The notes under the pieces are model-generated. The model was not told the DNA's origin and ran no database searches. It was given only the letters and a program-made list of their open reading frames with translations. From an uncultured Clostridium sp. (GTDB taxonomy: Bacteria; Bacillota; Clostridia; UBA1212; UBA1255), in contig USLW01000063.1 of NCBI GenBank assembly GCA_900555605.1, forward strand, positions 1-9,021: a stretch of 9,021 bases of DNA, read 5' to 3'. This document shows positions 1 to 6,283 of this stretch, in pieces. Positions within the stretch are counted from its first letter, which is position 1; the number at the start of each line of letters is the position of its first letter. The translations under genes and the position numbers were made by a program.

Positions 1-2
1 CC

Positions 3-719
3 AAAGCAATTATGCCTGGAGTCTCGACCAGGGAAGCAATACAGTGCAACCACAGACATATGGTTAATCCTCTTGCATGTGCAGGCGAAATAGGCTCCAA
101 CCCTGTTCGGGCAGACATAGAAGAGGCCGGAAAAATATGCGGAATTGATTTTATCCTTAATGTGGTTTTAGATGAACATAAAAAAATTGTTCAAGCGGTT
201 GCGGGTGATCCTATAGAGGCACACAGGGTGGGAGCTAAGTTTTTGGATCAGCTGTATATGAAGGAGATTTCACAGCAGGCTGATATTGTGATTGTTTCCC
301 AAGGAGGCGCGCCGAAGGACATTAATTTATATCAGACACAAAAGGCATTAGACAATGCAAAATATGCTGTTAAAAAGGGTGGGACCATTATTTTGATCGG
401 TTCCTGCAAAGAGGGTTTAGGTGAAAAAGTATTTGAAGAATGGATGACAGAAGCAGCCTGTCCGCAGGAAATGGTTGAACGGATCGGTCGGGACTTCCAG
501 CTTGGAGGTCATAAAGCCGCTGCAATCGGTATGGTTTTGGAAAATGCGGACATTTTACTCGTTTCAGAGTTAGAGCCGGATTTAGTACAAAATATTTTTC
601 TCAAACCGTACAGCAATGCCCAGCAAGCGTTCCGTGATTCTTTAGCAAAGCATGGACCGAATGCGAAGGTGTGGGTAATTCCGTACGGGGGATCAGTATT
701 ACCCCGTTTTATCGGATAA
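3..719 (+). CDS. larA: LarA-family nickel-pincer lactate racemase-like protein, C-terminal part (5' truncated by window)
   Basis: The reading frame is open from the first bases, so the ATG at 12 is internal and the gene begins upstream of the window. About 238 residues are visible, roughly the C-terminal 55% of a family whose members are about 420 residues. LarA enzymes interconvert lactate (or related 2-hydroxyacid) stereoisomers using a nickel-pincer nucleotide attached to a lysine. The first visible codon is a lysine in KAIMPG, and a histidine (NH, bases 51-53) lies 16 residues later. That is the spacing of cofactor Lys184 and nickel ligand His200 in Lactobacillus LarA. Next come GSNPVRADIEEAG, GIDFILNVVLDE and AGDPIEAHRVGA, the usual block at the start of the C-terminal domain. 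It ends at TAA 717-719. No lar maturation genes are in view, so the exact substrate is uncertain; many clostridial homologues have unknown substrates. Confidence 0.85.
   Translation, partial: KAIMPGVSTREAIQCNHRHMVNPLACAGEIGSNPVRADIEEAGKICGIDFILNVVLDEHKKIVQAVAGDPIEAHRVGAKFLDQLYMKEISQQADIVIVSQGGAPKDINLYQTQKALDNAKYAVKKGGTIILIGSCKEGLGEKVFEEWMTEAACPQEMVERIGRDFQLGGHKAAAIGMVLENADILLVSELEPDLVQNIFLKPYSNAQQAFRDSLAKHGPNAKVWVIPYGGSVLPRFIG
685..710 (+). terminator. Weak intrinsic terminator candidate inside the larA 3' end
   Basis: ACGGGG (685-690) and CCCCGT (702-707) form a perfect 6-bp inverted repeat with an 11-base loop, followed directly by TTTT. It overlaps the last codons before the TAA at 717. 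The stem is short and the T run is only four bases, so termination is plausible but weak. Confidence 0.3.
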
Positions 720-728
720 AGGATAGAT

Positions 729-749
729 CGCAGCATGAGGGGCGCTGCG
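729..749 (+). other. Intergenic hairpin after larA
   Basis: CGCAGC (729-734) and GCTGCG (744-749) are a perfect 6-bp GC-rich inverted repeat around a 9-base loop. No T run follows (the next bases are GAAATAAACAGG), so it is not a standard intrinsic terminator. It could protect the 3' end of the larA transcript or help Rho-independent pausing. Its role is unknown. Confidence 0.35.
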
Positions 750-802
750 GAAATAAACAGGTCCCGACCCTGCTTGCACGTTGCTTGTATATAAGTAAAA
801 TA

Positions 803-825
803 AATGAATATCATAATGAATATCA
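803..825 (+). repeat. 11-bp direct repeat just upstream of the guaA promoter
   Basis: AATGAATATCA occurs at 803-813 and again at 815-825, a 12-base period with one base between copies. The second copy ends two bases before the predicted -35 box at 828. Tandem half-sites with about one helical turn of spacing at this position are typical of an activator or repressor binding on one face of the DNA. The regulator is not identifiable. A chance AT-rich repeat is also possible. Confidence 0.4.
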
Positions 826-827
826 AT

Positions 828-856
828 TTTACCTATGGCGCGGTTGATGATATAGT
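828..856 (+). promoter_or_regulatory. Predicted sigma-A promoter for guaA
   Basis: The -35 box is TTTACC (828-833; 4 of 6 to TTGACA), the spacer is 17 bases, and the -10 box is TATAGT (851-856; 5 of 6) preceded by TG at 848-849, an extended -10 arrangement. Transcription would start near 862-864, leaving a leader of about 137 bases before the guaA GTG. A poorer alternative is TTGCAC (774-779) with TAAAAT (796-801) and a 16-base spacer. Assigned by eye from consensus only. Confidence 0.5.
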
Positions 857-862
857 GTAAAT

Positions 863-890
863 GAATCGCACAGCTTTTATCGTGTGATTC
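863..890 (+). promoter_or_regulatory. Hairpin at the predicted 5' end of the guaA leader
   Basis: GAATCGCAC (863-871) pairs with GTGTGATTC (882-890): nine pairs including one G-U, with a 10-base loop. It begins at or next to the predicted transcription start, so it would sit at the extreme 5' end of the mRNA, where such stems stabilise messages against decay. No T run follows, which argues against a terminator. The rest of the leader (891-999) is GC-rich and shows no riboswitch consensus that I recognise. Confidence 0.4.
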
Positions 891-999
891 CGAGGCGGGG
901 GATTGAACCGAGCCGGCAAAATGAAAGACATGCAGCAATCCGTGCCGTATAGAATGTATGTGCGCCGCGGGCCAGATTATCAGTCAGGAGTGGTGATTT

Positions 1000-2553
1000 G
1001 TGCAGGCAAATGTGGAAACTGTGATCGTGCTTGATTTCGGGGCGCAGTACAGTCAGTTGATTGCGCGTCGTATCAGGGAAAATCATGTATATTGTGAAGT
1101 GCTTCCCTGCAGCACAAGCGTAGAGGCAATCCGGATGAAAAAACCCAAAGGAATCATCCTGACAGGCGGACCGGCAAACGTATATGCGGCAGATTCATTA
1201 AAATGTGAACCGGAGCTCCTGCGGCTCGGGTGTCCGGTGTTAGGAATTTGTTACGGAATGCAGTTGATCTCATACCTGCTGGGCGGAACTGTAGCCGAGG
1301 GCGGAGCCGCAAACAAAGAATACGGTATGACAGCAGTGCGGCTGGATAAAGGCTGCACAATATTTGCAGATGCAGATGCAACCAATACCTGCTGGATGAG
1401 CCACACGGATTATGTGGAGCGCGTACCGGCAGGGTTTGTTGTACGTGCCGCTTCAAAAGGATGTCCGATTGCCGCGATGGAAAGTGCAGACGGTAAAATC
1501 ATCGGCGTTCAGTTCCATCCTGAAGTCCAACATACAGAAAATGGCGCCGCCATGCTGAAACGATTCTTATATGATGTGTGCAAATGTAGCGGCGATTGGA
1601 CTATGAGCGGTTTTGTTAAAAAAACGATACAGGAACTGCGGGTAAAATTCGGTGAACAAAAGGTCCTGCTGGCTTTATCCGGCGGAGTAGATTCTGCTGT
1701 AGCAGCTGCGTTTGTAAGCAAAGCAGTGGGCAAAAATCTGACTTGTATTTTTGTGGATCACGGACTTATGAGAAAAGGAGAACGTGCGCAGATCGAAGAT
1801 GTTTTCCGTAATCAGTTTGAGACAAATTTAATTGTAGTAGATGCACAGCAGCGATTTTTAGACAAGCTGGACGGCGTCTCCGATCCTGAGGAAAAGCGCG
1901 TCATTATCGGGCGTGAATTTATAGAAGTTTTCCAAGATGAAGCAGAGCGAATCGGAAACGCGGAAGATTTCTATTTTGTTCAGGGGACAATCTACCCGGA
2001 TGTCATAGAAAGCGGCGCCGGAAATTCCGCAGTGATCAAAAAGCATCACAATGTAGGGGGCCTTCCGAAATATATCAAATTTCGGGAGGTGGTAGAGCCT
2101 CTGCGTGATTTATTCAAAGACGAAGTTCGGCGCTGCGGATTTGAACTGGGACTCAGCCGGGAAATCGTTATGCGGCAGCCGTTCCCGGGCCCTGGATTGG
2201 CAGTCCGGATTATCGGAGATATCACAAAGGAAAAATTGGATATTTTGAGGGAAGCGGACGGCATTTTCAGGGAAGAAATCGCAAACGCAGGACTCGAGGA
2301 TCAGCTGAGTCAGTATTTTACGGTTCTGACCAATATGCGGAGCGTAGGTGTAATGGGGGATGCGCGTACATATGACTATACGATTGCACTGCGGGCAGTC
2401 ACTACGACTGATTTTATGACGGCTGATTGGGCGCGGCTGCCGTATGATGTACTGCAGCGGATTTCTTCCAGAATTGTGAACGAGGTGTCGTCTGTGAATC
2501 GAATTGTGTACGATGTTACCAGTAAACCGCCGGCTACGATCGAGTGGGAGTAA
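1000..2553 (+). CDS. guaA: GMP synthase (glutamine-hydrolysing)
   Basis: GuaA converts XMP, ATP and glutamine to GMP, AMP, PPi and glutamate in the cytosol, the last step of GMP synthesis. At 517 residues it has the normal full length. The N-terminal class I glutaminase domain (about 1-190) has the nucleophile Cys84 in GICYG, the GGP loop at 56-58 and the His173-Pro-Glu175 pair in QFHPE. The ATP-pyrophosphatase domain carries the PP-loop SGGVDS at 227-232. The C-terminal dimerisation and XMP-binding domain has [19 protein letters not shown] and the terminal KPPATIEWE. The start is GTG at 1000 because AGGAG (986-990) lies 9 bases upstream and the conserved [11 protein letters not shown] begins at residue 9; GTGs at 990 and 993 are out of frame. 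It is first in the purine cluster and has its own predicted promoter. It has everything needed to work alone, unlike its paralogue at 3936-5225. Confidence 0.97.
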   Translation: MQANVETVIVLDFGAQYSQLIARRIRENHVYCEVLPCSTSVEAIRMKKPKGIILTGGPANVYAADSLKCEPELLRLGCPVLGICYGMQLISYLLGGTVAEGGAANKEYGMTAVRLDKGCTIFADADATNTCWMSHTDYVERVPAGFVVRAASKGCPIAAMESADGKIIGVQFHPEVQHTENGAAMLKRFLYDVCKCSGDWTMSGFVKKTIQELRVKFGEQKVLLALSGGVDSAVAAAFVSKAVGKNLTCIFVDHGLMRKGERAQIEDVFRNQFETNLIVVDAQQRFLDKLDGVSDPEEKRVIIGREFIEVFQDEAERIGNAEDFYFVQGTIYPDVIESGAGNSAVIKKHHNVGGLPKYIKFREVVEPLRDLFKDEVRRCGFELGLSREIVMRQPFPGPGLAVRIIGDITKEKLDILREADGIFREEIANAGLEDQLSQYFTVLTNMRSVGVMGDARTYDYTIALRAVTTTDFMTADWARLPYDVLQRISSRIVNEVSSVNRIVYDVTSKPPATIEWE

Positions 2554-2669
2554 GGATTCACCGCGTTTCAGCAAGAAAATCTGCGGCGTATTACGGCGCA
2601 CGAGGTGTAGCGTCAGATTGGGTTCGCACTGTGATTTACAGAAAATGCGCTGAGATCCGCTGAATTTAT

Positions 2670-2686
2670 AAAAAGCATGCTTTTTT
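2670..2686 (+). terminator. Weak AT-rich hairpin / possible terminator after guaA
   Basis: AAAAAG (2670-2675), loop CATG, CTTTTT (2680-2685) gives a perfect 6-bp stem ending in a six-base T run. The stem has just one G-C pair, so its stability is low. It lies in the 173-bp guaA to 2727 gap, where some of the upstream message could end. The rest of the gap (2554-2669) shows no ORF or clear promoter. Confidence 0.35.
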
Positions 2687-2698
2687 ATTATGATTACA

Positions 2699-2713
2699 GT
2701 CGCCGACGGCGAC
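2699..2713 (+). other. GC-rich perfect palindrome abutting the ribosome binding site of the CofE-like gene
   Basis: GTCGCCG (2699-2705), A, CGGCGAC (2707-2713) is a perfect 7-bp inverted repeat about a single base. As RNA it would form six pairs with a GAC loop, ending three bases before the GGGAGG ribosome binding site (2716-2721). It stands out from the AT-rich sequence just before it. It may be a protein operator or a stem that modulates ribosome access. Confidence 0.4.
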
Positions 2714-2726
2714 ATGGGAGGTTGCT

Positions 2727-3917
2727 ATGGAACGAAAGGTTGGTACCGTATCAAGAGGAATTCGATGCCCGATCATCCGGGAGGGTGATCCTTTAGCGCA
2801 GATTGTCGTCAGAAGCGTATTGGAGGCAGCGGAACAGGAGGGCTTTGGTCTGCGGGACAAGGACGTCATTTCCATCACGGAATCCGTGGTTGCGCGTGCG
2901 CAGGGGAATTATGCTTCGGTTTCTGCGATTGCTGCTGACATAAGGTCCAAATTAGGCGGCGGAACCATCGGCGTCATTTTTCCGATTCTTTCCAGAAATC
3001 GTTTTGCAATCTGTCTCCGCGGTATTGCACAAGGTGCGAAAAAAGTTATTTTAATGCTCAGCTACCCGAGTGATGAGGTCGGAAATGAGTTAGTGACATT
3101 GGACCAGCTTGATGAAGCAGGCATTAATCCGTATACGGACCTGCTGACGCTCAGTCAGTACAGAGCATTGTTCGGAGAAAATAAACATCCTTTTACCGGT
3201 GTGGATTACGTACAATACTATGGGGATTTGATCCGTCAGTCCGGTGCAGAATGTGAAATCGTTTTTGCCAATGATGCTCGGCGTATATTAGAGTATACAA
3301 AAAATGTACTTCATTGTGACATTCATTCCCGTGCCAGAACAAAGCGCATTTTAAAAACTGCCGGTGCCGAACGCGTATATGGCCTGGATGAGATTCTGAA
3401 TGCGCCGGTGGAGGGCAGCGGCTTTAATCAAGATTTCGGTCTTTTGGGCTCTAATAAATCTACGGAGGACAAAATCAAGCTCTTTCCGCAGAACTGTGTG
3501 GATTTGGTGTTGGATGTCCAGAAGCAGATTTTGCAGCAGACCGGCCGGCATGTAGAAGTTATGGTTTACGGGGATGGTGCCTTCAAAGATCCTGTAGGTA
3601 AAATATGGGAGCTGGCGGATCCATGTGTTTCAGTTGCCAATACGCCCGGCTTAGAAGGAACCCCGAATGAAATCAAGCTGAAGTATTTAGCGGATAACGA
3701 TTTCGCCGCTTTATCCGGAGAGGCGCTGCAAAAAGCAATTGAAGTCCGGATCAAGGAAAAAAAGGACAACCTTTTAGGCGATATGGCTTCTCAGGGAACG
3801 ACACCCCGGCGGCTTACGGACCTTATTGGCTCACTCAGCGATCTGACCAGCGGATCCGGAGATAAGGGAACTCCGGTAATTTTAATACAGGGGTATTTTG
3901 ATAATTTTACCAGCTGA
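2727..3917 (+). CDS. CofE/FolC2-family (PF01996, COG1478) glutamate-ligase-like protein
   Basis: The 396-residue product resembles the coenzyme F420-0:gamma-glutamyl ligase family, which joins glutamate to a carboxylate using a nucleoside triphosphate. Visible family features are the N-terminal GIRCPIIREGDPLAQ (11-25), the DVISITESVVARAQGN block (46-61) and a later YGDGAFKDP (281-289). It is longer than archaeal CofE (about 250 residues), like other clostridial homologues of the family. Clostridia of this type are not known to make F420, so CofE function is doubtful. Chlamydial relatives (FolC2) have been reported as folylpolyglutamate synthases, and a folate role would fit a purine cluster because the formyl-transfer steps use folate. 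The start is ATG with GGGAGG 5 bases upstream. It is separated from the next gene by 18 bases, so the two are almost surely co-transcribed. There is no signal peptide or membrane segment; it should be cytosolic. The family call is fairly firm; the substrate is unknown. Confidence 0.8.
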   Translation: MERKVGTVSRGIRCPIIREGDPLAQIVVRSVLEAAEQEGFGLRDKDVISITESVVARAQGNYASVSAIAADIRSKLGGGTIGVIFPILSRNRFAICLRGIAQGAKKVILMLSYPSDEVGNELVTLDQLDEAGINPYTDLLTLSQYRALFGENKHPFTGVDYVQYYGDLIRQSGAECEIVFANDARRILEYTKNVLHCDIHSRARTKRILKTAGAERVYGLDEILNAPVEGSGFNQDFGLLGSNKSTEDKIKLFPQNCVDLVLDVQKQILQQTGRHVEVMVYGDGAFKDPVGKIWELADPCVSVANTPGLEGTPNEIKLKYLADNDFAALSGEALQKAIEVRIKEKKDNLLGDMASQGTTPRRLTDLIGSLSDLTSGSGDKGTPVILIQGYFDNFTS

Positions 3918-3935
3918 TAGAAAGGAGCAGGATGT

Positions 3936-5225
3936 ATGAAACAAGACATGATCCTTATCCTCGATTTAGGAAGTGAGGAAAACCCAAAAATTGCCCGGGA
4001 GGTTCGTGCTTTAGGCGTATACTCAGAAATTCACCCCCATGATCTCTCTGCGGAAGCGCTGGCAGCGCTTCCGAATGTCAAAGGAATTATTCTCAACGGC
4101 GGTCCGAATCGGATCGTTGACGGGGCAGCAATTGATGCTTCTCGGGCTGTTTATGAGTCCGGGTGTCCAATCCTTTGTGCTGACCATAACGGAGAGGCGC
4201 CATGGCCGCAGCCGGACGAAGAGCGCAAACGGATTCTTTCCCGTTTTGTGTTTGATAAATGCGGAGCAGAGGCAAATTGGAATATGGAAAATTTTATTGC
4301 CGATCAGGTAGAGCTGGTGCGCCGTCAGGTGGGAAATAAAAAGGTGCTGCTTGCGCTGTCCGGCGGGGTTGATTCTTCCGTGGTAGCAGCGCTGCTTATC
4401 CGTGCGGTCGGAAAGCAGCTGACCTGCGTCCATGTAAATCACGGCCTTCTTCGCAAGGGAGAGCCGGAGCAGGTGGTGGATGTGTTCCGCAATCAAATGG
4501 ATGCAAATTTGGTATATGTGGATGCTTCAGACCGTTTTCTGGATAAATTGTCTAATGTGGCGGATCCGGAACAAAAGCGGAAAATCATCGGTACAGAATT
4601 TATTCGTGTTTTTGAAGAGGAAGCCAGAAAATTGGAGGGTATTCGATTTCTTGCACAGGGGACCATTTATCCGGATATTATTGAATCCGGTACAAAGACC
4701 GTTAAAGCGGTAAAAAGCCACCACAATGTGGGCGGCCTGCCGGAGGACCTGGATTTTGAATTGGTAGAACCGTTAAAAATGCTTTTCAAAGATGAAGTGC
4801 GGGCTTGTGGAACAGCGCTCGGTCTTCCGGATAATATGGTATATCGGCAGCCTTTTCCGGGACCCGGCCTTGGTGTGCGTTGCCTGGGCGCAATTACCAG
4901 AGAACGATTAGAGGCTGTTCGGGAATCAGATGCAATTCTGCGGGAAGAGTTTGCCAAAGCAGGCTTGGAGGGTCGTGTATGGCAGTATTTTACTGCAATC
5001 CCGGATTTCAAGTCCGTCGGGGTACGAGAAAATGCCCGTACTTTTGATTGGCCGGTGATACTCCGTGCCGTAAACACGGTGGATGCTATGACCGCTTCTG
5101 TTGCAGACATCCCATTTTCTCTGCTTCAGAAGATTACAGTCCGTATCACCTCTGAAGTAAAAGGTGTGAACCGGGTTTTATATGACTTGACGCCTAAGCC
5201 CACCGGAACCATAGAGTGGGAGTAA
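3936..5225 (+). CDS. GMP synthase paralogue lacking a functional glutaminase domain
   Basis: The 429-residue protein aligns with GuaA at both ends but is 88 residues shorter, and the loss falls inside the glutaminase domain. Residues 5-80 keep the first half of that fold, including GIILNGGP (50-57). At the nucleophile position GICYG is replaced by CADHNG (81-86), with Asp83 aligning with the catalytic Cys. The following segment, including the His-Pro-Glu strand, is gone, and the protein rejoins GuaA at about residue 95. The pyrophosphatase domain is intact (SGGVDS 142-147; 22 of 29 residues from KVLLAL onward match guaA in this window), as is the C-terminal domain ([28 protein letters not shown]). 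It should activate a substrate by adenylation but cannot release ammonia from glutamine itself. It may use free ammonia, take it from a partner, or act on a different substrate. The frame is uninterrupted and AAAGGAG (3921-3927) lies 8 bases before the ATG, so it does not look like a decaying pseudogene. Confidence 0.9.
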   Translation: MKQDMILILDLGSEENPKIAREVRALGVYSEIHPHDLSAEALAALPNVKGIILNGGPNRIVDGAAIDASRAVYESGCPILCADHNGEAPWPQPDEERKRILSRFVFDKCGAEANWNMENFIADQVELVRRQVGNKKVLLALSGGVDSSVVAALLIRAVGKQLTCVHVNHGLLRKGEPEQVVDVFRNQMDANLVYVDASDRFLDKLSNVADPEQKRKIIGTEFIRVFEEEARKLEGIRFLAQGTIYPDIIESGTKTVKAVKSHHNVGGLPEDLDFELVEPLKMLFKDEVRACGTALGLPDNMVYRQPFPGPGLGVRCLGAITRERLEAVRESDAILREEFAKAGLEGRVWQYFTAIPDFKSVGVRENARTFDWPVILRAVNTVDAMTASVADIPFSLLQKITVRITSEVKGVNRVLYDLTPKPTGTIEWE

Positions 5226-5245
5226 CAGTCCATTCACGGCAGGGA

Positions 5246-5280
5246 CTACCCTGTGCTGTAACAGGGTAGGGTCTTGTTTA
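5246..5280 (+). terminator. Strong inverted repeat after the guaA paralogue; candidate terminator or attenuator
   Basis: CTACCCTGT (5246-5254) and ACAGGGTAG (5261-5269) form a perfect 9-bp stem with a six-base loop, followed by GGTCTTGTTTA, a broken T-rich stretch. An alternative 5-bp hairpin, CAGGG (5240-5244) with CCCTG (5249-5253), uses the same CCCTG and excludes the first. Mutually exclusive stems just before a biosynthetic operon segment are the pattern of an attenuator, but the T run is imperfect. Confidence 0.45.
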
Positions 5281-5350
5281 ACTAACGCAGGGTAGGAGCT
5301 TGCTTAAGGGTAGGAACCTGTTTATTAACGCAAGGGTAGGAGCTTGCCTA
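5263..5350 (+). repeat. 44-bp tandem duplication containing four AGGGTAGG units upstream of purC
   Basis: AGGGTAGG occurs at 5263, 5289, 5307 and 5333, with spacings of 26, 18 and 26 bases. This is two copies of a 44-bp unit (5263-5306 and 5307-5350), each made of a longer and a shorter sub-unit with the common plan AGGGTAGG, CTTG or CCTG, TTTA or similar; the longer sub-units also carry TAACGC. The copies are diverged by a few bases. They fill the gap between the guaA paralogue and the purC ribosome binding site. The rest of the gap (5226-5245, 5351-5363) holds nothing recognisable. Confidence 0.8.
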
Positions 5351-5377
5351 TTCGTTTTCAGGAAAGGAGATATTGAG

Positions 5378-6091
5378 ATGGAAAAACGGGAAATGCTTTA
5401 TGAGGGAAAGGCAAAAAAAGTATATAAAACAGAGGATGAAAATGTTTACATTGTAGATTATAAAGATGATGCTACGGCATTTAACGGACAGAAAAAAGGA
5501 ACAATTGTAGGAAAAGGCGTTATCAATAACAGAATGTCAAATTTGATTTTTCGGGTTTTGGAGAGTAAGGGGATCAAAACACATTTTATCGAAGAGCTGA
5601 GTGATCGGGAGACTGCTGTGCGCAGAGTGGAAATTGTACCGCTGGAGGTGATCGTGCGCAATATTGCAGCAGGCAGCTTTTCAAAGCGGTACGGCGTACC
5701 GGAAGGAACCGCGCTGAAGTGTACGATCTTAGAGTACAGCTATAAAAACGATGCGCTGGGGGATCCCCTAATTAATGACTATCATGCCATGGCATTAGGC
5801 TTGGTCACACAAGAGGAGCTGAATCATATTGCTGCCGCAACCTTTGCAGTTAATGAGGTGCTGAAGGAGTTTTTCGCAAAAATCGGGATTATTTTGGTTG
5901 ACTTCAAAATTGAATTCGGAAGGTGCCCTGCATTGGGCGGCGAAATCATATTGGCTGACGAGATATCTCCTGACACATGCCGTCTGTGGGATGCCAAAAC
6001 CAAAGAAAAGCTGGATAAGGATAGATTCCGGCGGGATCTGGGAAATGTTGAAGAAGCATATAAAGAGATTTTCACCAGAATCGGACTGTAA
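5378..6091 (+). CDS. purC: Phosphoribosylaminoimidazole-succinocarboxamide synthase (SAICAR synthetase)
   Basis: PurC joins CAIR and aspartate with ATP to make SAICAR, step seven of bacterial IMP synthesis, in the cytosol. The 237-residue length is that of the usual bacterial single-domain enzyme. Landmarks are the N-terminal [10 protein letters not shown] (7-16), an ATP-site glycine-lysine strand, the signature [13 protein letters not shown] (94-106), DFKIEFG (175-181) and [13 protein letters not shown] (about 193-205). The start chosen is ATG 5378 because AGGAG (5365-5369) lies 8 bases before it and homologues begin just before LYEGKAKK. The frame is open upstream to a TTG at 5300, but that would add 26 residues encoded by the tandem repeat. 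A purE gene, often next to purC, is absent from the window. It lies 154 bases before purF and is probably co-transcribed with it. Confidence 0.96.
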   Translation: MEKREMLYEGKAKKVYKTEDENVYIVDYKDDATAFNGQKKGTIVGKGVINNRMSNLIFRVLESKGIKTHFIEELSDRETAVRRVEIVPLEVIVRNIAAGSFSKRYGVPEGTALKCTILEYSYKNDALGDPLINDYHAMALGLVTQEELNHIAAATFAVNEVLKEFFAKIGIILVDFKIEFGRCPALGGEIILADEISPDTCRLWDAKTKEKLDKDRFRRDLGNVEEAYKEIFTRIGL

Positions 6092-6115
6092 AATTAGAAT
6101 CAAGATGTAAAATTA
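6087..6115 (+). repeat. Short direct repeat spanning the purC stop
   Basis: TGTAAAATTA occurs at 6087-6096 (containing the purC TAA) and again at 6106-6115, a 19-base period. It looks like a small local duplication in an AT-rich stretch; no function is suggested. Confidence 0.5.
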
Positions 6116-6160
6116 AAATAGAAATAGGAACTTGTGATCATCGGCAGAACTATTTTATGG

Positions 6161-6194
6161 ACTCCTGGAAAACGCTGCATGCGCGCAAAGGAGT
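6161..6194 (+). promoter_or_regulatory. Possible hairpin masking a ribosome binding site upstream of purF
   Basis: ACTCCT (6161-6166) is exactly complementary to AGGAGT (6189-6194), which holds a Shine-Dalgarno sequence. An inner CGC (6173-6175) and GCG (6181-6183) can pair within the loop. Folded, it would hide the site in front of the small ORF at 6197. The stem is short and the idea rests on complementarity alone. Confidence 0.3.
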
Positions 6195-6196
6195 AA

Positions 6197-6283
6197 ATGA
6201 ATCAAATCGCAGGACCGGTAGAATCCGGAAAGGGAGGCCAGAAGAATGCTTCGGGAAGAATGCGGCGTATTTGCTATATATGA
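6197..6283 (+). CDS. Possible 28-residue leader ORF overlapping the purF start
   Basis: AAAGGAG (6187-6193) is followed after 3 bases by ATG 6197, which opens a 28-codon frame ending at TGA 6281-6283. It overlaps the first 38 bases of purF in a different frame. The peptide is basic, rich in Gly, Arg and Lys, and has no recognisable domain. If translated, ribosomes would pass through the purF start, so it could tune purF expression. The spacing to the Shine-Dalgarno sequence is shorter than ideal, and a fortuitous ORF is quite possible. Confidence 0.25.
   Translation: MNQIAGPVESGKGGQKNASGRMRRICYI

Noticed and set aside
12..719. ATG at 12 as the true start of the LarA-like gene
   Set aside because: The frame is open to the window edge, and the KAI residues before it match the LarA cofactor-lysine segment, so the gene continues upstream.
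880..925. tRNA-like T-arm on the minus strand (GGTTCAATCC)
   Set aside because: The flanking bases do not form a T stem or acceptor stem, and no anticodon arm is present.
863..999. Purine, ZTP or other riboswitch in the guaA leader
   Set aside because: I could not find the conserved cores of the guanine/adenine riboswitch or of the ZTP (pfl) motif; only a simple hairpin is clear.
2110..2715. 201-codon ORF on the minus strand opposite guaA
   Set aside because: It lies opposite a highly conserved gene, has composition typical of an antisense shadow, and shows no recognisable domain.
3936..5225. guaA paralogue as a pseudogene
   Set aside because: The frame is uninterrupted, has a good ribosome binding site, keeps all pyrophosphatase and C-terminal motifs, and the deletion is in frame.
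5263..5350. CRISPR array
   Set aside because: Units of 18 and 26 bases have no spacers of constant length, and the repeat core is only eight bases; it is a tandem duplication.
5300..5377. Longer purC starting at TTG 5300
   Set aside because: The added 26 residues are encoded by the AGGGTAGG repeats, and a strong AGGAG sits 8 bases before ATG 5378, where homologues start.
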